Below the pieces are notes generated by a model. That model did no database searches, was not told the DNA's origin, and saw nothing but the letters and a program-made list of their open reading frames with translations. A DNA stretch of 64,000 nt from the NCBI GenBank assembly GCA_038503065.1, contig JBCAMK010000020.1:744001-808000 (forward strand), given 5' to 3'. The position numbers were made by a program, and so were the translations under genes. This stretch comes from Paragyromitra xinjiangensis (lineage: Eukaryota; Ascomycota; Pezizomycetes; Pezizales; Discinaceae). Positions 50,561 through 61,818 of this stretch are shown here, one piece after another; the stretch's first letter is position 1, and the number at the start of each line of letters is the position of its first letter.

Positions 50561-51564
50561 ATGGCCACACCAAAAAGCACAAGACACCGTTTTGCTCTCG
50601 GTCCAGGCAATGTCAACATCTTCGCTTCATGCCTGATTCCAGCCAAGCATTATGACAGCGATGGGGGTGATAAAATAGTACGAAAGGACCACAACACATT
50701 ACCTCGCAAACGTTCGATTGATTGTTCAGATGATGTACAGAAATCCAAAGTTGCGCGTTACTTCGGTGTGCCTGATAAAAGAGTGGGTATCGAGCACTGG
50801 CTAGAAGATGGGGTTGTTAGTGGCAGCCCTTCGTGTCTTCGAGAAGGTGACACGCGGGCTTTTTGTCAGACTGTCAGTGCACAATTAGAGCGGAAAGGTA
50901 GTGATGGTATTTGAATGCATCGCTAAACTGAGGAACTTAGGGCATACACGAAGTCGAGCAGTTAGTTGCAGGCTCCCGGGAATCCCTTTCAAGCTTAGGC
51001 GTTCCCAATGTCGAAGGAATTGGAAGCAGGGGATTCGGCGCGCCTGCGTTCTCCCAAGAGAGAATGCAATCGTCACAACTGTTTAACAACACGGACCCAT
51101 CAGCAACTTCTTTCTCGACTTCGGCGGCTGCAGCAACGCTCCGCCTTCGTCTTCGTGTGGCCCTCTTCAAAGTTCAAACAAATCAAACAGCCATCCCAAT
51201 TTCCCATTTGCAATTACCAGAATCTTCTCCTCAGCCTCTCTCCGTATTTCCGCCATCTTTAGTCAGGATAAGCACTCCTAATGTAGATCATGACGGATGC
51301 TATAAGGACTTCAGTCCCGGTATCGAAGAGATAGGCTCAGTAGCATCGCCGCCACCATCGTCCCCCCCACCACTGGCAAGGACGACCACTCGATATACAG
51401 GTCGAGGAATCCCGTTCTTGGCTCCAGTTAAACTGTCATCTCCATCACCAAATCATGGAAAACCGTTAGACTTTGGCAGCTCATCGGATTCACGAGGGGG
51501 AAGCAGTCGTGATTGTTCTCCGTCTGCCAATTTAATCGGACACGGTGAAAAACATAATTTCTAA
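50561..51564 (+). CDS. Whi5/Nrm1-type G1/S transcription repressor
   Basis: Proteins of this family bind the SBF/MBF transcription factors and repress or shut off G1/S genes. Model: exon 1 50561-50897 and exon 2 50972-51564; 309 residues. The 3' splice site is uncertain: AG at 50964 also keeps frame. The diagnostic GTB motif is LRLRVALFKVQTNQTAIP at about residues 171-188, preceded by a Ser/Thr-rich region and followed by a Pro-rich tail. Exon 1 (start MATPKSTRHRFALGPGNVN) is less conserved; an additional 5' exon cannot be excluded. Several SP/TP sites fit CDK control, as known for the family. Confidence 0.7.
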
Positions 51565-53272
51565 ATGTGAAAGGTTTTGTTGAATTATCTATGCTTTCAC
51601 TTGTTCCCCGTTATATTTTAGTGAAACTTCACCTTTTCGTCCGTGTAAGCAAGGGTGAGTGCATTTTGAAGGTAGCATTTATAAGGGTTTCTCTTCTGAT
51701 CAAAGTTCAATTATTCCAAGAAAGCGATGCGTCCATATGGCGTGAAGCGACAACTTCAAGGCCATTGCCTTGCTGTCGACCGAAGACAGTTTAGGTGGTA
51801 CCGAGCACTAATTGGGGTTGTACGATCTCGAGTTTAACACTCCAAGTAGGATCGGTAGAATACTGCATTTTACAAGTACTGTATTGTATCAAAAATCGGT
51901 AAACCGCCAGAATGCCGCTAAGCTTGGCGAACCAGGGTTGCAATCCATCGAGTGTTAGACTACGGCTGCAACGGGTACGCTGTTACTGCTTTAGTGTTTA
52001 GTGTTTTATTTCTACAGCCCTAATACTAAAGTATATCACCTCATCAACCACCAACTTACATAAATCCTCCCATTATTCACATCATAACAAAATAACTAAA
52101 CAATGTGTAGGGGGATAATGAAAGTAAAAGAAATAAAAGAGAAATATAATTAGAAATAACAAAGTACAGTGTGTTATGGCAGGTCAAATGTATGAGTTGT
52201 GTAGAATGAAAAAAATTGATTACTGAGTGCTAAAGCCGGGTAACAAAACAAAAACAACACACATTTGAAAATTCCAACCCCACTATCACACTAAACTATC
52301 CTGCCAACAACCCAAAAAATACTAGTAAAGAAACAAGTAAAATATCAAACTGTAAATATGAGACAACTAATAACAAAAAATAACAATCATGACAAAAAAA
52401 ATACAAATTGATGATCATCTTCAGATTTATTTGAAGATACTGAAACAATAGTTTGTGAAAATTGAATAATTTTTTTTTTTAAGTTACAACTGGCAGTCAA
52501 ATGTGTTGAAACCTGTTCAGGAGAAATAATTGAAAGTATGCAGTTATAAATACAGAAAAGAGGATTGAGTTCTCATGCATCAGCAAAAAGGGATGCCCGC
52601 CTGAGTCTCAAGGAGTGAGGTCTCGTCAAGCCCTTCTGTATTCCCAAAGGTAAGCAGTGCTACTGGGGAGAGACTTCGCTACAATGATAGTACAGTGTTT
52701 TCCACAGTGTAAAGGACCCACAAGGCTGTTACATGCTAAAGGTAGAATAGACCCGGGCAGACGGAGAGGTACAAGGACCAGTATGAGTGGAGTAGCTACC
52801 ACATGCTAAGGGAACACCAGTGCCCCGCTGACCTGGTGGTTGGGAACATCCAGAGGTGCTAAGGCTGACAGGCCTGTAGCAGATCTCCGATGACATCAAG
52901 CACATAGAAATGCAGTTGAGTTCCTAATCCACTTGTGCATGCCCCCCCAGCTATGGCTGATAGGTGGCGCAACTGGGAGAACTATTCTAGTGGACACTTG
53001 ACACAATTATGGACTGATCAGTGCCATGCAAGTAGTCCTGCAAGACTAGGTTCATTAGCAAAAAAACGGATTGTCGCCCGGTCCGCCCAATGCATCAGGC
53101 GCCCCAGGCGGTCTGGGCGGAATATAGCCCTCCCTCAGGCTGTGAAATTTGCTCTTCACGTCTGGGCGACAGCTTACCAGAGGTCGGCATGGGGGCGCCC
53201 TAGGTCCAGGAGGCTATTCTCTGGGCGACCACGGAGGGTTGATAAGTGTCTGGAGGACAGCGGGGGGAGAGC
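51565..53272. other. Intergenic: AT-rich then GC-rich, possible retroelement remnant
   Basis: From 51.6 to 52.56 kb the sequence is AT-rich with many A-runs and no gene. From about 52.57 to 53.27 kb base composition changes sharply to GC-rich, ending exactly at the solo LTR's target site. A 127-residue frame at 52935-53318 runs through it into the LTR and is Arg-rich; it might be the decayed end of a non-LTR element, but no motif proves it. Confidence 0.4.
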
Positions 53273-53277
53273 AGCGC

Positions 53278-54117
53278 TGTTAACCCGGGGAACTCCCTTT
53301 GCCTACTGGCACGTATAATGACCGTTCAGCGGGCCTTCGGGGGTCAGCCGAAGAGATGGATCAAGGACTCGTTTTGAAACGACGAAGGACTCTGAGAAAC
53401 AGCTTTCACTAGAAAGAATAGGGGCGATGGCCCCCAATTAAATAGGACATAGATATAATAGAATGAGTCTTGATCAATAAAGAATAGTATAATAATTGAC
53501 AATCAACAATCAATAATTGTAAGGTCCTGCCTCCGTTGCTTGAAGGACTGAAAGAACATGATCGTGATAGAGTATTTATATCCCGCGCTCTCCACTTCGC
53601 GGCCTTCTGCTTACGCAAGATCTTACTAGCTACATATGACTTCTCTGTCTGACTAATACCTATACTACCGCTTCATTTGGGGGTCCAGGCATGACTTATG
53701 ATAACTCTTCCGATAGTGATCCAAATTGATTGGGACCACTTGGAGATGGAAGTAGGCCCTTCATATACCCTCCGGGTTGCATTCCACTGGAAGGGCACTG
53801 TTCACGACCCGGGGGTTACTTTTAGTCTCCGAGACGTGTCTTTTTGGCCCATGTCCCCCCTTCTCCACTCTGGACGCCATACAAGCGCCCTACAGCGGCA
53901 GTGGGGCTAACCACTGGCCATAGAACTTAGTAGAGGCATGCTTAGGATGTTCGAGAGCCATTGTCGAGGCTTAGTTGATCCATAAGCCTGCTCGTTTGGT
54001 TGTGGTTATGGCAAAGGGTTGCGTAATGGTAGTATTTAGGTTTGGAAGCTAAGGCAGGGTAACTGGAAGGTAGGGTAACCAAGGTAGGGTAACCATGGTA
54101 GAATTATAAGTGTAACA
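53278..54117 (+). mobile_element. Solo LTR, copy 1, with 5-bp target duplication
   Basis: 840 bp starting TGTTAACCCGGG and ending AAGTGTAACA, the TGTTA/TAACA ends typical of LTRs. It is flanked on both sides by the same five bases, AGCGC (53273-53277 and 54118-54122), the signature of integrase insertion. No internal retrotransposon genes adjoin, so it is a solo LTR. Near the 3' end a unit AAGGTAGGGTAACC is repeated about three times. Short frames of 69-70 codons inside it are not genes. Confidence 0.85.
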
Positions 54118-54378
54118 AGCGCGCCCACAGAATCACATTTTCAGCAGGTCGCCCTATGGGCTAGTTTGGGAGTTTTCACCTGGCCTGGCACCATATGCTT
54201 GTTTACAATCGTTCTATTATTTCTATGGATCTATATATCTAAATAATATAAGGAGATAAAGGTCGTATGCACTGTTAGTTTAATAGGTTCTCATTGGCCC
54301 GCTTGGGCTTGGCTAGGGCTTGGCTAGGGCTAATCTATGTAAAAACTTACCTTTTGTCGTGCTTACAGGAGGGGTTGA

Positions 54379-54395
54379 AGGCCGCGCAGCGGCCT
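54379..54395. repeat. GC-rich hairpin 1
   Basis: Perfect palindrome AGGCCGC-GCA-GCGGCCT: 7-bp stem, 3-base loop GCA. Confidence 0.8.
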
Positions 54396-54511
54396 GAGAG
54401 CCCGACTGTGAGCACGAAAACATACTTTAGAGTAGTCTTTCTAAATTTGAGAAATAATGCTTCAAAGTTTCTGTCTACTGACTTTGTAAAATTGCATGTA
54501 TTCTCTTTAAA

Positions 54512-54528
54512 TCCGGCCGCAGGCCGGA
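54512..54528. repeat. GC-rich hairpin 2
   Basis: Perfect palindrome TCCGGCC-GCA-GGCCGGA: 7-bp stem with the same GCA loop as the hairpin 133 bp upstream. Confidence 0.8.
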
Positions 54529-54604
54529 CGTGGCTTGTAGTTCTATATGTACATGTATCTGTTCTTCGTACTCTATGGGTAGGGGGGGGGTTGAGCATCA
54601 AATC

Positions 54605-54870
54605 GACGACCTGGCAGAGGTGGCGGAAGCTCAGGCAGCGAATTGACCATGTGGTGCAGGCAGCGGAAGCTCAGGCAGCGAATCGACCATATGGCGGAAG
54701 CTCAGGAAGCTCAAGCAGCGGATCGACCATATGGCGGAGGCGCAGGAAGCTCAGGCAGCGAATTGACAACCTCCAGGAGGCGGCGGAAGCTCAGGCAGCG
54801 GAGGCTACTGCAGCGAATCAATCAATTGACTGAGGCGGCGGAAGCTCAGGCAGCGGATCAACCATATGGC
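54605..54870. repeat. Minisatellite, variable units containing GCGGAAGCTCAGGCAGCG
   Basis: About six to seven imperfect units of roughly 35-45 bp, most with GCGGAAGCTCAGGCAGCG followed by AATCGACCATATGG-like sequence. Unit changes keep two frames open, so it can be read as an Arg/Gln/Ala repeat protein, but no start, splice or family supports coding. Confidence 0.8.
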
Positions 54871-55702
54871 AGAGGCACATCAGCAAAAACAAATTACCTC
54901 TGCAGAGATGTGAACGCGGTTCACACCTCGCTGACCTCGCTGGAAAAAAGATGGTTATGTTTGCTCCTCGCTGACCTCGCTGGAGAAAGATGGTTGTGTT
55001 TGCTCCTCGCTCGCCTCTGTGTTAAAGAAGGGACGTTCTTCGTCCTCGCTAGGCTCTGCAGAGGCACCTAACTGAGTCCTTCCTTCGCGTAGTCCTTTGC
55101 TTCGTGCCATGCCTTTACAGAGGTAAATGCATTTATAGCACTCCTCGGCGAGGTAATTGTAGAGGTAGGACTCCTCGGCGAAGTAATTACCTATGATATC
55201 TGTACTCTCGTGCTCAATATCTTATAATTTCCCGTCAATCGATTTGTTTAGTCTTTGTTTAGCGATATTTAATTGAAAACATTAATCGTCGCTTTCAGGA
55301 CGAATATCGTCCATTACACTGCTTGATTCAACTAGCTACGATTTAACATACAATATTGAATGTCTTTAGATCTATTCTACTATTTACAAACCACTTGCTA
55401 TTCTGCTCCCCCACCTGCTCCGGCACTAAATGAGCAATCCCCATTATAGACTTGATGTTAACACATGTCAGGCTCCTATTCGTCCTTCTTCCGACGCGCA
55501 CGAGCTGATGAGGCTTTTGCAAAGCCCCGCTTTGTTCTGGAGTCAAAAGTTCAACTATTGCCAACCGCATCGACCCTGCTTTGCCCTCCTGCCCATATTC
55601 TCGTATCTTCAATAAACACCTCAACTCTGCCGGGATTCGTCCTTGCAAAGCTCCATATCAACTATCATCTCCCATAAACACCCATACCCAGTCAAAACGT
55701 GG

Positions 55703-58258
55703 TCAACCTGACCCCCGCCAAAGCTTTTCTCCAGTTGCTCGTGCAAAATGCCACTCCCATTCACTCTCATCCTGAAAGCCCTTCACAGGAACCTTAAGGA
55801 GATGGTAATGATGAGCAACAGAATCTAGAAGCCGATATTCGTCCTCTATTGGATGACATTTGGCTGTTCGACATTTATAGGCAGTTATCAGCGCTTCAAG
55901 ATCCGGTATGTCGCAAAACCTAGCTGCATCTGCTACTGTATTGACCAGGCGAACCGATGTTTTTGATCCTAGAAGACGAATTGGAGCCTCTTTTGGCTTC
56001 TGCTCGTCCTTTTCCAACCTCTCCCGATTCAAATTGTGCATTTGAAAGTTGTGTTGTCGTGCCATACCATTGAGGATTTGGGCAGAAGCATTATTTCTAT
56101 TTGATCTGCGGTAGCCAAGCTTGATTGCTTTGTGGCTACTCTCTCCAAGCTCTGTGGAGAAGGAAGGTATATTGCCAAAGCGTTCAACGTGAGCCTGGAA
56201 GTGGGTTAACAGGTGAATCTTAGGAAAGTTGAAGTCGGCGTTTTCCCTAGAGAACTGCTCCACCTCTCCCTGAATAGCAAGATGATTTTCGGCTTCCTGG
56301 CGACGGCGTGCAGCTTTAGAAAGTCCCTTCTCTGCAGCAAGCTCTTTTTGATATTCAGCCCGCAACTGTGTTGCGAGTGCTCGACTGCCGTGTTTCGTCC
56401 CTTTTCCGCCTCGAAAAGGTAGGAATACCTCTTTGTCTGCATGAAAGTTCTTCAAGTACTTATCCATCCAATCAAGGGACTCCCTAGTATGGCTTCTATA
56501 CTGAGCCATCAACGCGAAATCCACCAAATTCCGGACACAGCTGATCGCTTTATCAAACTCCGGACGCTGTTTGTCCGATGGGCGACGAAGTGCGGCTGCT
56601 AAGCAGGGTAAAAGGATCCGGATTAGACGTCGCATCTCTTTCCCTTGCCATTGACTGATTTGGCTATACTCCTTATTCGAGACAACAAACCCAGGATATG
56701 GAGGAAGGGACTTCCAAATCCCATCGAACTGCTCCTTTCGACCATGCTTCTTCAGAAAAGCCATCAACCATCCCATCAAATGAACGAAGATCCCTAGATA
56801 TATGACATGTAGGAGGTCTGGCTTGGGTAAGTCACTGCATTGGACGAATGGAAGATCCCACAAGACGCCCCGCGTCAGCTTAACCCCCCTTTCCTCAAGT
56901 TCATTCCCAGCCTCGTCATTCCCTGCCTCGTACTCCTCAAAAAGTTTGATATAAGCAGTATGATCCCGAATGCTTGCTGGACGAGATTGAAGATCTCCCA
57001 GCTGGGATTCGTCTTCTTCGCAAAAAGGGCATAGGTTGCCGACAATATTGTGCAGCGTCACGTTCTCTTTATGGTCCGCAATCCAAGCAGAGAGTATAGG
57101 GAAGCACTGGCGCCGTTTTCCGTCCCCGCAGTCTATTGGTAAACCTTTACCAGCCTCCTCCAATGGCTCCAAAATCAATTCTAAGACCTCCTTGAGAATA
57201 GCATGACTTCGCTTCCGGAGCATATCATCCCTTCTCTTGGATCCAAAAAACTTTGGAGGGACAGGAAGCAGCGCTATAAGGACATTTGCATGCATAGAAG
57301 GGCTGTTTCGCGTCCGTGAGATAATATTGTCTATGGTCATATATACTGGCCACGCTTTCTTGTCCCCGGAGAAATTTGTGAGGTGAGTTTCGTCGGATGA
57401 GAGAATTACTGGAACGACAGTTGACCCACGAGGCAGCTCCTCCTATTACCAAAAAGGACGAGTTAAGTCAGCAGGTAGACGAATCCTCGATCAAAAAGGA
57501 CAAACCTGAATATCCCACCACCAATCAGCTGTATGCATCTCCGAATACATTCTGTGCCCCTCGCTATTGGCCTCCCTAATCGGTGCGTATACCATATCAC
57601 TATTGTAGCAAGGTTGAGCTAATAGATATGCAACACAAGCCACAATATCACGGTAGTAAAAGGGTGCGCTATCCGATCTAGGCCGCAATTCGTCCAGCCC
57701 CTCCTCTTCATCGTCCTCCTCCTGGCTGTCAAAGTAAACCTCACCGCTTTCCCAACTCGACCATCCAAGCCCTGATTCCATTTGGTCCACTTTTTGCATT
57801 AGAGCATGGCTGGAGGTAAACGAGCTTTCGCAACCTAATTTGTTGGCAAAGAACTGATTAATTTGGTCTCTTGAAGTACCACTTTGAATGAACCAACGAG
57901 CCAATTTGAAGTCATTCTTTGTATCAAAAGGCCACCAAGGTTGTAATTCGTCATATAATGGCTTCTCCGCATCCCCTATGGGCTTTCCCGCGTCAGGAAA
58001 GGTACTAGTTGTCCCTTCCTTCACTTCCTCGATCTCATCATCCTCCGTATCTGGTTCTGATAGACTTTCGTAGTCAGACTCTCCATCGGAATCTGGCAGA
58101 GCTATATCTAAAAGCTGAATTTCGTCTCCAAAATCCTTATCTTCGTCTGATAAAGGATGAATAGTACGCCGCATATTCGGGTGCTTCTTTGAAAGGTGAT
58201 TTTGAAGAGCTCCTCCATACTTGAATTGCAAGCGACAGTGAGGACAGGCGGAAGGCAT
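55703..58258 (-). CDS. Plavaka-type transposase (CACTA-related), intact
   Basis: DDE transposase of the fungal Plavaka group, related to CACTA/EnSpm. Exons 58258-57506 and 57442-55703; the intron ends AATAG and the frame is kept; 830 residues, no internal stop. An N-terminal C2H2 zinc finger is CPHCRLQF...LQNHLSKKH (residues 4-25), followed by an acidic region. The family core follows: WWPFDTKNDFKLARWFIQSG, LPRGSTVVPVILSSDETHL with catalytic Asp268, NFSGDKKAWPVYMTI, CPFC (about 389-392), KPDLLHVIYLG with a second Asp near 460, and FSTELGESSHKAIKLGYR with Glu near 682/685. I assign the three acidic residues by analogy. Terminal inverted repeats were not identified. A solo LTR lies 0.7 kb upstream. 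Confidence 0.85.
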
Positions 58259-58972
58259 GGTTGACTAAGAAAGGACGAATCTCGTCAGGAGAAGGTTTTG
58301 CTTCGGCTCCGAATAATGGTATTTCGATATGCTGCTCGCAGTTTGAAGGTAAACATCAGGCGCGTTCCTGTCAGGAGCTATGCTTGGCATTCAGGGCCAG
58401 GGACAAGGCTAAACCTTGCTTATTAGTTTTGCACTAGGACGTTTCAAGCTAACCGAGGCGAAACATGACCTCATTACACGGCACAATACTCCTAAAATAA
58501 ACAAGAAGGCTGGAATCAGGCGGCAGAGAGGGGGCTGGGGATGCGCTGAGACATCTAAAGGACGGGATATGGCATGGCAACCTCCGTCTTGGCATTATTC
58601 CGAAACAACTGCCACACTAGTTCACAAGATGTCACTCGAAATCTGAAGGACAATGAGAGCTCGATTCAGGCCTAATCAACATGAAAACACCACAAAGACC
58701 CATTTTGTTTGTGCAGAATTACACTCGTTTTAACGCCAAAAGTGACGGATATCGTCTAAATCAAGCTCTGCTTTGTCTAATCATGTGAATGTTTGGGAGG
58801 CCCCGAGCGCTTTGATATACATCACATACTGACCAACTTGATAAGTTTGTTTCCCTATAAGAGCAGCAGCTATCGACCCCTCATTAGCCCACCATGATCC
58901 GCTTCAACTCCATACTTTACTATATATTCTATTCTCTATTCTCTATTCTCTATTCTCTATTCACTGCTCTAT
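58259..58972. other. Upstream region of the transposase, with microsatellite
   Basis: Holds the presumed transposase promoter and an ATTCGTC-type site at 58274. A CTATTCT-like heptamer repeats about five times at 58925-58962, directly before the second LTR. No gene. Confidence 0.6.
58925..58962. repeat. TATTCTC microsatellite
   Basis: About five tandem heptamers abut the end of the second solo LTR. Confidence 0.85.
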
Positions 58973-59812
58973 TGTTACACTTATAATTCTACCATGGTTA
59001 CCCTACCTTGGTTACCCTACCTTCCAGTTACCCTGCCTTAGCTTCCAAACCTAAATACTACCATTACGCAACCCTTTGCCATAACCACAACCAAACGAGC
59101 AGGCTTATGGATCAACTAAGCCTCGACAATGGCTCTCGAACATCCTAAGCATGCCTCTACTAAGTTCTATGGCCAGTGGTTAGCCCCACTGCCGCTGTAG
59201 GGCGCTTGTATGGCGTCCAGAGTGGAGAAGGGGGGACATGGGCCAAAAAGACACGTCTCGGAGACTAAAAGTAACCCCCGGGTCGTGAACAGTGCCCTTC
59301 CAGTGGAATGCAACCCGGAGGGTATATGAAGGGCCTACTTCCATCTCCAAGTGGTCCCAATCAATTTGGATCACTATCGGAAGAGTTATCATAAGTCATG
59401 CCTGGACCCCCAAATGAAGCGGTAGTATAGGTATTAGTCAGACAGAGAAGTCATATGTAGCTAGTAAGATCTTGCGTAAGCAGAAGGCCGCGAAGTGGAG
59501 AGCGCGGGATATAAATACTCTATCACGATCATGTTCTTTCAGTCCTTCAAGCAACGGAGGCAGGACCTTACAATTATTGATTGTTGATTGTCAATTATTA
59601 TACTATTCTTTATTGATCAAGACTCATTCTATTATATCTATGTCCTATTTAATTGGGGGCCATCGCCCCTATTCTTTCTAGTGAAAGCTGTTTCTCAGAG
59701 TCCTTCGTCGTTTCAAAACGAGTCCTTGATCCATCTCTTCGGCTGACCCCCGAAGGCCCGCTGAACGGTCATTATACGTGCCAGTAGGCAAAGGGAGTTC
59801 CCCGGGTTAACA
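58973..59812 (-). mobile_element. Solo LTR, copy 2, inverted and without target duplication
   Basis: Reverse-orientation copy of the LTR at 53278-54117, same length with no length change along it; every segment I compared is identical. It has the same TGTTA/TAACA ends, but flanks differ (TCTAT on one side, TCATC on the other), so no 5-bp target duplication remains. It separates the transposase gene from the plus-strand gene at 59917. Confidence 0.85.
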
Positions 59813-59916
59813 TCATCTCCGCGATCCTACGCCTTACTACCAAACGTCAGCAATATCCTATAATCTGCCGCAATTCGTCTCTATAAAAACGTTAAACAGC
59901 CTCTACAAACATCACA

Positions 59917-61371
59917 ATGAAGACCGCTGAGTGGAAGGTCCACCTCTCGCTCGAGAATGCACAGTGCATCGCCGTCTGGAAGTATGTCAGCGCTTGGGCT
60001 ACTACGAATAGGGTTTTCTATACCAAAAACCCTAGATATCAAGAGCTGCTGGACTACACCATGCAGCATCCGAATCTCGTCGCTCAGCTGCCGAAGTACC
60101 AAGCTATGCATAATACGCGGAATAATCCGCATAAGAATTTCCACGCTGCCCTGGAATCTATGGTCCAGGATTGTATGAAGAAGGTCCGGGAAGGATTGAA
60201 AGGCCTTGGCGACGATTTGGGAGAAGATATCAGTAAGTAATGATCTAGGACGGTATTCGTCTGTTTGTGTACTAATATTGTCTTTATTTTAGGCGTTGCT
60301 GGCCCCTCTGCAGTGCCCGGAGCAGGTCCTGTCATTGCGGCAGGCCCAACTGCACCCCTGGCTTTCCCTCCGAAGGCAGTATGATTCATTACCATAGATC
60401 CAACGGCTCAAACCCCTGCTGGGCCAATTGCAGCTCCCCGTGTGCCATATGCCTGGAACCATGCTTCAAACCGGGCATACGTTGGATATGTCGATAATCC
60501 CACCCTCATCTCGCTGTATGCTATTGCAGCTCGTGCCCTGCCATGGGGCAGATCCATAAGGACGTTATACGGCGGTTTAGCTGGCCCTCCGGCCGGAGCT
60601 GCTGATGGCAGACCTGATGGCATTGATATCACGGAGCTGTTTGACGACCAGCAGGTCCAGGGCTGGTTGGCTATCAGCAGTGCCGCCCCCATTACCTGTA
60701 TCGTTGAGCTATACCGCGAGGAGACAGATGCCAGACCAAATACGCCGCCTCCCAGCGGTCATCCTCACCTGATAGAGCTGGAGTATCGTCCACCATTCGA
60801 TATATTCGATCCTCCGTCAGATTCAGAGGATGATAGCCCTGGAAAGGACCAAGCAACCTGGAGGAAGCGTATGCCCAAAACCCGGAATGGTATCGAGAGG
60901 AGGATGAATAAGGTTCGTGCCAGGAGGGACCGCCAGCAAGCTATGCTTAGGCGCTCTGAGGTGATTGCTTGCGGCAGATATGGGCCGGAGAACGTCCTTT
61001 CTGAGCATGAAGATGGCTGGTATCCGGGAATTACCCCTGCTCGACAGACTGCGGCTAAAGCAGAAAACCAAATGGAATCTGATGATGCTTGGGCTGATGG
61101 TCCTGAGGTCACTGCTGCTACTGCCGCTGGAGGAGCTATTCTGCCGAATCCCGTCCCCTTTGGCCCTGTGGGCTTCAATCGCCCGGAAACCCCTGCAGAG
61201 CGTAGGGTCAGATTGCTTTTGGAGTGGGTAGTTCGTCGCCGGGTTGCAGCGGGGGTGCCACCTGGTGGTGCTGGCGCTGGTGCTGGTGCTGGTGCTGGGC
61301 GTGGAGGAAGAGGTGGTGCTCGTGGTGGTGGTCGTGGTGGTCGTGGGCGTGGGCGTGGGCGTGGAGGTTAG
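59917..61371 (+). pseudogene. Transposon-associated protein with RGG tail, interrupted by one stop
   Basis: Exon 1 59917-60232, exon 2 60293-61371, one frame of about 464 residues broken by a single TGA at 60382-60384 (codon 136). Upstream is a short conserved-looking helical domain (starting MKTAEWKVHLSLENAQCIAV); downstream the frame stays open for 328 codons, with a basic helix (RRMNKVRARRDRQQAML) and a C-terminal Gly/Arg tail of RGG type that could bind nucleic acid. The long open frame after the stop suggests a recent nonsense change, probably CGA to TGA. Family not recognised. ATTCGTC motifs occur just before the start, in the intron and after the stop, as around the transposase. Confidence 0.6.
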
Positions 61372-61818
61372 ATACGGACGGTATTCGGCTGGGGGGTTTC
61401 TTTTTTCGTCTTCATTTGTTTATCTCTATTTTTTGGGTTTCCTTTGGCTTTGGGGGGGGTTCTGTTTCATTATTCTTAGATCGTTCCGCTGCGGGTATGA
61501 GGGGGTAGGTTTTGGATTTTGGCTGCTGGGGGACTATATTCGTCTTATTTTGGTTATTCTATGGTTTATCTCTTTTCTTTGGGTTTTATATATCTCTATT
61601 CTTAGTTTTAGTATATTCTACAATCAATAGCGATTTTGGTGATCTTTGGTTCTTGGTGTTGTGAAGCGTTGCGTAAATATTTGCTGAGTCAGTTGGGTTG
61701 ATGCGCGCTAGGCCGGGGAAAATATGCTCTTACCAGCCTTTTTACGTCCTACTGCAGCTGCCTTCCGTCCTTTCCATCCTCCTGCATATGCCCCTTCATA
61801 TCCCTTCATAATTCAACC
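61372..61818. other. Intergenic, pyrimidine/T-rich
   Basis: T/G-rich 3' flank of the RGG-tail gene with one ATTCGTC (61538). No gene. Confidence 0.5.

Larger units (their letters stand above)
54123..55702. other. Repeat-rich stretch left of the transposase
   Basis: Holds two GC-rich hairpins, a minisatellite (separate entries), and direct repeats around 54905-55020 (CTCGCTGACCTCGCTGGA) and 55140-55190 (GACTCCTCGGCGA). The transposase 3' flank has several ATTCGTC motifs. No gene is supportable; two overlapping frames are just the minisatellite read through. Confidence 0.55.

Noticed and set aside
52935..53318. 127-residue Arg-rich frame as a gene
   Set aside because: It runs across the target site into the solo LTR, so it cannot be an ancestral gene end; no reverse-transcriptase or RNase H motif seen.
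53409..53910. Duplicate 69- and 70-residue frames inside the LTRs (also at 59180-59681)
   Set aside because: Identical only because the LTRs are identical; no coding signal.
54379..54528. The twin hairpins as a Helitron end
   Set aside because: No CTRR terminus follows and no Rep/helicase gene is present.
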